Assembly (NCBI GenBank): GCA_958510875.1
Contig: OY294067.1
Span: 198,712,524 to 198,776,523 of the forward strand
DNA: 64,000 nt
Direction: 5' to 3'
DNA from: Endomychus coccineus
Lineage: Eukaryota > Arthropoda > Insecta > Coleoptera > Endomychidae
The notes under the pieces are model-generated. The model saw nothing but the letters and a program-made list of their open reading frames with translations. It made no database searches and had not been told where the DNA came from. This document shows positions 59,748 through 64,000 of the stretch, one piece after another. The number at the start of each line of letters is the position of its first letter. Positions within the stretch are counted from its first letter, which is position 1. Made by a program: the position numbers and the translations under genes.

Positions 59748-60071
59748 TCAACTCCTTGGGGAGGACAATTCTACGAATTCTAGTTTCGAGCAAGATTTTC
59801 CTGTCCCGATGGCCTCTTCCCCCCGATATATTAGGGCTGTGTTTTGCCCTTTATTAATGTCCTCGATGAGGGGGAGAAGCGCTGGTGTTACTCTCTTGGG
59901 CAGGAAAACCGATCGCTCTCCTTCCAATTCAGCCAAAACAGCCTCCCCATATTTAGTATGTACGGGTTTTGAATTTAAAATTGCGTGTGGCACGTTCAAT
60001 TTCAAATCTGAGATTTTCGTTGGTGTTGCTCTCTGCAATAACGAGATTTGGTTCAATTTTGATAGATCCAT
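59748..60071 (-). CDS. Small OB-fold-like protein, possible ssDNA-binding protein
   Basis: A 107-residue frame starting MDLSKLNQISLLQRATPTKI. The pattern DLKLNVPHAILNSKPVHTKYGEAVLAELEGERSVFLPKRVTPAL, with short strands, TKYG and a final LPKR, resembles small OB-fold single-stranded DNA-binding proteins found in insect virus-like elements. It lies upstream of the polymerase on the same strand (100 bp), which supports a replication role. The assignment is by pattern only. Confidence 0.6.
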   Translation of the reverse strand: MDLSKLNQISLLQRATPTKISDLKLNVPHAILNSKPVHTKYGEAVLAELEGERSVFLPKRVTPALLPLIEDINKGQNTALIYRGEEAIGTGKSCSKLEFVELSSPRS

Positions 60072-60759
60072 TTTTTTTATTTTATTTTTAAATCTAAAAC
60101 AAATCGTGAGAAGTTAGAAGTGTGTGAAGAATTATTTTTGTGTTGAATTTACCCCACCAAATTGAATAAAAGAAAATTAATAAATACCCCCAAATTATTA
60201 TTAATATTTACCCAATCAAATTGTATAAAAGAAGATCAATAAATACTTTCAAAAAGTTAAAGTTTAGCCTGCACAGTTTCAAGAAAAGCATAAAATAAGT
60301 ATTCAGTACATAAAAATTAACTCTACATATGAATATGATATTCAAGTCAATAAATAAACTCACCTTGATTTAAGCACTCACAAAACACGTCTAGTCACTT
60401 CTGAAGCTAGTAGAATAATGATTTGATAATCGTATGAGGTATGCGCACATCGAGTTTTATAGGAACTTCTTATCACTTTCCTGTTATGTTCACACGGTAT
60501 GCAGGATGTCTCGTCGCCTGCTATATCATGATAATAAGTTAACTGTAACCACAAACAGGAAGTCTCGTTCGACTGTTATATTCATATTGGTAAGATCTAC
60601 AACCACAAGCAGGATGTTACATTCTATTTGAAATCGCGTGATTGCAGAAACTTCCTTGGAATATTTATCCGCATACATTTTTTCCTCAACCGATAACAAC
60701 TTTATCCTTTTTCCTGGGAACTAATTCAATTCGTAGGACTTTGGATTAAATATTGTGTG
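60072..60759. other. Divergent intergenic region
   Basis: About 690 bp between the minus-strand OB-like gene and the plus-strand spliced gene. A rough tandem repeat TTGnATAAAAGAAnATnAATAAAT occurs at 60160 and 60220. Repeated CAGGAAGTCTCG/CAGGATGTCTCG phrases occur at 60500-60620. It probably holds promoters for both sides. Confidence 0.55.
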
Positions 60760-60766
60760 TATAAAA
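60760..60766 (+). promoter_or_regulatory. TATA box of the spliced gene
   Basis: TATAAAA lies 61 bp upstream of the ATG at 60827, a fitting distance for a short 5' leader. Confidence 0.55.
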
Positions 60767-60826
60767 CTCTAGGTACTTCATAGGGAAAAAATAGTATTCT
60801 TGTAAGTGTTGTGTGACATAGTGAAA

Positions 60827-61860
60827 ATGGGTAAATTTGACGATTATGTTCAAGAGTTGACCAACAGGTTGGATGTATTTACTAAAACGCAAGTGCGCCG
60901 GTGGATGATTGACAAGTAAGTTGTTCTATTTCATTTCAATCTCACTATATATCATAAGTGCATTTATTTTATTTTTTTTAGTGATTATTCTGAGGAGGAA
61001 ATTAGGAGAGAATTGATGCATCTCGATCAATTGGCAGCATCTGATGATGCTGAAGATTTATTCCCAGAATTGGGTGGACCTCCTGGAATAATTGACTTGA
61101 CGTATGTTTTTTTAATTTTTTACATAATTTTTGATTACTAAATTACTCTCATTTCCATCAGACGTCCAGAGATTTCATCATCAGAGTCGCTGTCGTCGCC
61201 TCCCCCGCTGGATATGCATGATATAGTGTAGGTGATTTTTTTCTATTGTGAAATATTTGCTACTAATTTTAATAATTACAGATTAAACGAACTACCTACC
61301 CAACTTCGAATCGATACCCCACCGTCTTCAGCGAGCTCCCCAGGCATTTTGTATGTATTCGTATTAACTCTAGAATTATTTCAATTCTAATTGTACTTTC
61401 CTGATAGCTCAATCGATGATTTGGTCACCCCAACACCCACACCTTCACCGGCACCTACTCCACAGCAGCAGATTTACGAGGGATTTTGTATCCATGGTTT
61501 TCGCCACTACTTGGCGGAGCTGATGTTTGAAGTATGTTTACCTTATGCTGATGTTTTTTATTATTTAATGAGTACCCTTGTTTTATTCATAATTACAGAT
61601 GTCACAACTGCGGGTTTTTTGAGGGGTGCGGGTATTTGGTTTCACCCCTAGATGGAGAATGTTCCTTGGTTTTGGGGTTACCTTGCGATTTAAATCGATT
61701 GAAAGAAAAAGTGAGTGAATCAAACACACACACACACACACTATTATTATTATTATTATTTATCAACTAAAGTTATTTTTCTTTGTTTTCGCAGATGGTT
61801 GAAATGCGCATAGCTCGGGGTATGTCCTTTTTCGTGGAATTTTTAGGAAATAATTTTTAG
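60827..61860 (+). CDS. Seven-exon spliced gene of unknown function
   Basis: Exons inferred from GT...AG borders and frame: 60827-60915, 60982-61101, 61162-61227, 61282-61350, 61408-61531, 61599-61710, 61795-61860. Introns are 54-84 bp. Exons 1-4 encode an acidic, Ser/Pro-rich protein (RRELMHLDQLAASDDAEDLFPEL, GIIDLT, SPPPLD). Including exon 5 leads to a stop eight codons into exon 6. Skipping exon 5 keeps exon 6 in a frame with CHNCGFFEGCGYLV and reads to TAG 61858, giving 173 residues. I do not recognise it. Small acidic, Cys-motif proteins in adintoviruses have been compared with DNA tumour virus early proteins. Only the general layout fits here. Confidence 0.65.
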
Positions 61861-61909
61861 ATTTAGGTGTTTATATTGTATGTCATTTTAAAAATTGTAT
61901 ATATTTCAA

Positions 61910-61918
61910 AAAATAAAA
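61910..61918 (+). terminator. Poly(A) signal of the spliced gene
   Basis: AAAATAAAAG lies about 50 bp past the stop at 61860. Confidence 0.55.
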
Positions 61919-61992
61919 GTTAAAAGTTAAATGTATGTATCCAACTGATTCCCCATCTCCTATTCAAAATCAAACAACGGCAATACCTTTCA

Positions 61993-62641
61993 TTATTTAT
62001 TATTATTATTATTAATACGTTTCTTTACATTTTTAATGAGGATTTTCAGTAGTAAAACTGATAATGCACTAAGATTGGAACATTGCATAGCATAGATTTC
62101 ATTTTCTTTCTGTGGTGGTGGTGGTGGTGGTTGGGATGTTGATGGTTGAGCTTCAGATACATTGCTTTGACAATTGATTGCTGCTGCCGTCACAGGTGTT
62201 GGGACTATAGTTTGATGCCAATTCACCACGTCCCCCTCACTACCATCATGGAATAATAACTTGAGTTTATAGTTGAAAGTTGCTAACATCCTTTTAGGAA
62301 TAACGTATGAGAATACCTCTAGGTGATTTTCATTAACTAGTTGATGGTCCATAGGCTGCCATTCAGTTCGATTACATCCCTTCTCTGCGAAGGCATCCTT
62401 GTTGGGACATATATAAATTCGATTCACTTGAAGTGGTACGTTTGTATATAGGACCCCATTCAATATTGCTGTTAGGATTATGAAATTTGATTTCAGCACA
62501 GCCATCTCCTCCACTTATACTCAAATTGCCTAGTTGATTTATAGTTAACTTTTTATCTTTGTAAAATTTTATGTCTTTATTCAGTGCTACTAATTTCATA
62601 TGGAATTCAATCAGTTTACGTGCGTATTCTTCCGAAGACAT
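61993..62641 (-). pseudogene. Subterminal gene homologous to copy B TIR remnants, one frameshift
   Basis: The amino part (62641-62372) starts MSSEEYARKLIEFHMKLVAL and has KFYKDKKLTINQLGNLSISGGDGCAEIKFHNPNSN. The carboxyl part (62514-61993) continues in another frame with FIILTAILNGVLYTNVPLQVNRIYICPNKDAF, VFSYVIPKRMLATFNYKLKLLFHDGSEGDVVNW and a Pro-run. The frames overlap at 62372-62514, so one frameshift is likely. The start resembles remnants in both TIRs of copy B. Function unknown. ATTATT repeats lie at the 3' end. Confidence 0.65.
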
Positions 62642-62652
62642 ATCAATACTGG

Positions 62653-63201
62653 TTAGTTTGGTGGAGTGCCGCCCATACCCATTTTTTGAAACCCTCGTAA
62701 TATATCCAGATGGGCATCTTCCTTTGTAACATATTCAAACAATTTCCAGCTGTTTACACTGCAGCACATAGAATTATTGCTGGTAGAGTGATGAAGGCAG
62801 ATATATCTACAGTTTTCTCGAACAAATTGTGAGCAGCTACCTTTCAAATTCAACACTTTCACCTGACGATCTAACCCCAATTTTTTGAGAATCTTCATTA
62901 TGAATTTGGCTTTGCCCTCACCACTAACGTATATGATGCTATTTGGATCAATATTTTCCTTGAAAATTTCCTCCATCCGAATATAGTCCTGATATCCAGA
63001 GTTGTATGGAATCCCATGATACTTTTCGCAAAACATCACTTGCTTCATTTGATTTTCTGAGAGTTCACTTAGCGGTGTGGGTGGCTTGAATAGAAAATAT
63101 TTTTCTAGCTTCTCTTCACAATCCAACAAAGCTAGTTCCTTAACTATCATTGTATGGTGAGAGATTTGGAAGCTCTGAATGTCAACCACCACACACTTCA
63201 T
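62653..63201 (-). CDS. VDIQ-family protein, right paralogue
   Basis: A 182-residue open frame starting MKCVVVDIQSFQISHHTMIVKELALLD. It shares VDIQ(G/S)F, FKPPTPLSELSE, a YNSG segment and IIYVSGEGKAKF with the 46190 protein at the other end of the element, on the same strand. KELAL after the first strand could supply an acidic partner to the first Asp, as in RNase H-like nucleases, but this is inference. It ends 11 bp upstream of the next gene on the minus strand. Confidence 0.75.
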   Translation of the reverse strand: MKCVVVDIQSFQISHHTMIVKELALLDCEEKLEKYFLFKPPTPLSELSENQMKQVMFCEKYHGIPYNSGYQDYIRMEEIFKENIDPNSIIYVSGEGKAKFIMKILKKLGLDRQVKVLNLKGSCSQFVRENCRYICLHHSTSNNSMCCSVNSWKLFEYVTKEDAHLDILRGFQKMGMGGTPPN

Positions 63202-63259
63202 CTTGAACTAAACTGTTCCGCAGATAATTGAGACCAGCAATGCAAACTAGAACGAGTCT

Positions 63260-63375
63260 GATGAGTCGTACGAGTCGCACGAAACGTTGCAACCGATGAT
63301 TCCCGAGTGAAGATCTTTCATTTGCTAAAGTCGCATGAGACGCATGAGTCGGGTGAGTCGAACTGGTAGCGCCAC
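63260..63375. repeat. GACTCG-rich terminal repeat, right end of copy C
   Basis: Several copies of GAGTCG/GAGTCGCA occur, matching in reverse the GCGACTCG repeats at 46058-46100 on the left end. They may be remnants of a terminal inverted repeat. Confidence 0.6.
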
Positions 63376-63388
63376 CTCTACGAAGCAG

Positions 63389-63477
63389 TCTGTACCTTCG
63401 ATGGCATCTGTCATGTGGTGGTGAACTCTTCATGAAGCAGCCTGTACCTTTTGGACCGAAGGTACAGACTGCTTCCT
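63389..63477. repeat. Inverted repeat with 19-bp perfect arms
   Basis: GAAGCAGTCTGTACCTTCG (63389-63407) is the exact reverse complement of the arm at 63459-63477. A third, direct copy of the left arm with one change lies between them (about 63435). Confidence 0.85.
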
Positions 63478-63494
63478 GGAGGGGGCTCCGCCAA

Positions 63495-63722
63495 GACAGT
63501 TGGACCTTATGGTCGCCATGACAGCTGTACCTTATGGTTGCCATGACAGCTGGTTCTTATGATCGCCATGACAGCTGGTTCTTATGATCGCCATGACAGC
63601 TGGTTCTTATGGCCACCATGACAGCTGGTCCTTATGGCCGCCATGACAGCTGGTCCTTATGGACGCCATGACAGCTGGTCCTTATGATCGCCATGACAGC
63701 TGGTCCTTATGGTCGCCATGCT
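63495..63722. repeat. 25-bp tandem repeat with CAGCTG
   Basis: About nine units of ATGGTCGCCATGACAGCTGG plus TCCTT. Eight contain the palindromic CAGCTG. The array lies near the right end of copy C and is followed by AGTCACGTGACT and CATGTGACAC, which resemble the copy B TIR near 37905-37940. Confidence 0.92.
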
Positions 63723-63926
63723 GTCATGTGTTAGTCACGTGACTCTGTACATGTGACACACTTTTTAAACACACCCTGTATACTCTTTACAAATAAAATA
63801 GAATCCTTATCACCTACATCCTTTCAAAACTGATAAGGACGAGCTCATGCACCGGATGCACATCGACAGCTAGACCGGAAGTGGAGACCGGATATCCTGA
63901 GGCCGTGGTAGCCCAGTTCATCTACT

Positions 63927-64000
63927 GAATTAAACTTACGAGGACTACAGAAATATTATCATGAGAACCTGCCTACGTTCCGATAGATTATTCTCTTACA
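63927..64000 (-). mobile_element. LTR fragment resuming after copy C
   Basis: GAATTAAACTTACGAGG... matches 42280-42353 of the LTR with one or two changes and runs off the window. It is in the same orientation as the truncated LTR at 45399-46057. Confidence 0.88.

Larger units (their letters stand above)
46058..63926 (+). mobile_element. Maverick/Polinton (adintovirus-like) element, copy C, near complete
   Basis: About 17.9 kb carries family B DNA polymerase, chromodomain integrase, packaging ATPase, adenain-type protease, major capsid and penton-like proteins, the hallmark set of Maverick/Polinton and adintovirus elements. PLA2/core, fibre-like and accessory genes are also present. Capsid genes (minus) and ATPase-integrase genes (plus) diverge from 50.53-50.60 kb. 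Repeats of the form GCGACTCG at 46058-46100 and GACTCG-type repeats at 63260-63375 suggest remnants of inverted ends. It is flanked by two parts of one LTR. Confidence 0.9.

Noticed and set aside
61391..61651. An 86-codon single-exon frame in the spliced-gene region
   Set aside because: It reads through predicted introns 4 and 5 without splicing. The exon model explains the coding signal better.
63905..63926. GTGGTAGCCCAGTTC as a tRNA A box
   Set aside because: No B box follows at the right distance; the sequence runs into the LTR fragment.

Overview
This window looks like a repeat-rich, AT-rich arthropod (most likely insect) nuclear genome. The evidence is the mix of decayed eukaryotic transposons: a jockey-like LINE, Penelope-like pieces with a GIY-YIG domain and hammerhead-like motifs, BEL/Pao, gypsy-type LTRs, hAT and Tc1/mariner. 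Spliceosomal introns and long microsatellites agree with this. I see no ordinary single-copy host gene that I can name.

The dominant content is three sets of Maverick/Polinton (adintovirus-like) DNA. Copy C (about 46.06-63.93 kb) is nearly complete. On the minus strand it has a capsid module: a VDIQ-family protein, double-jelly-roll major capsid protein, penton-like protein, Cys-rich protein, adenain-type protease, and a PLA2/core protein. On the plus strand it has a packaging ATPase, an unnamed conserved protein, a coiled-coil fibre-like protein, a chromodomain integrase and two further genes. A 1259-residue family B DNA polymerase and a small OB-fold-like protein follow on the minus strand. 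A seven-exon spliced gene and two terminal minus-strand genes complete the right end. Most frames are open; the lesions are a few nonsense codons and frameshifts, and the integrase has lost its first catalytic Asp.

Copy B (about 26.3-38.6 kb) is older. It is bounded by about 2-kb inverted repeats that are built almost wholly from tandem repeats. It carries decayed ATPase, conserved-protein, fibre, integrase, PLA2/protease, penton and capsid genes, all on the minus strand, with no polymerase and with a Tc1/mariner element nested inside. Copies A1 and A2 (about 3.0-10.0 kb) are head-to-tail partial copies of the same lineage as B on the plus strand. A2 is split by a gypsy-type solo LTR with a 4-bp target duplication.

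Layout: 1-3047 giant (GTGTAT)n/(GT)n; 3048-10040 copies A1/A2; 10-12.5 kb non-coding; 12.5-14.1 kb broken transposon gene; 14.2-17.6 kb LINE; 17.6-22.5 kb Penelope, BEL/Pao and Gag remnants; 24.2-24.5 kb perfect 132-bp-arm palindrome carrying two opposed hammerhead-like motifs; 24.9-26.1 kb hAT with 8-bp target duplication; 26.3-38.6 kb copy B; 38.6-40.4 kb broken transposon; 41.0-46.06 kb coding-less LTR retroelement (LARD-like); 46.06-63.93 kb copy C, whose flanks are two pieces of that same LTR; 63.93-64.0 kb resumed LTR.

How it fits together: copy C has the replication (PolB), integration, packaging (ATPase), maturation (protease) and virion (capsid, penton, fibre, PLA2) functions expected of a virus-like transposon. 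The spliced gene, the paired terminal VDIQ paralogues and the terminal arrays of CANNTG palindromes are the least explained parts.
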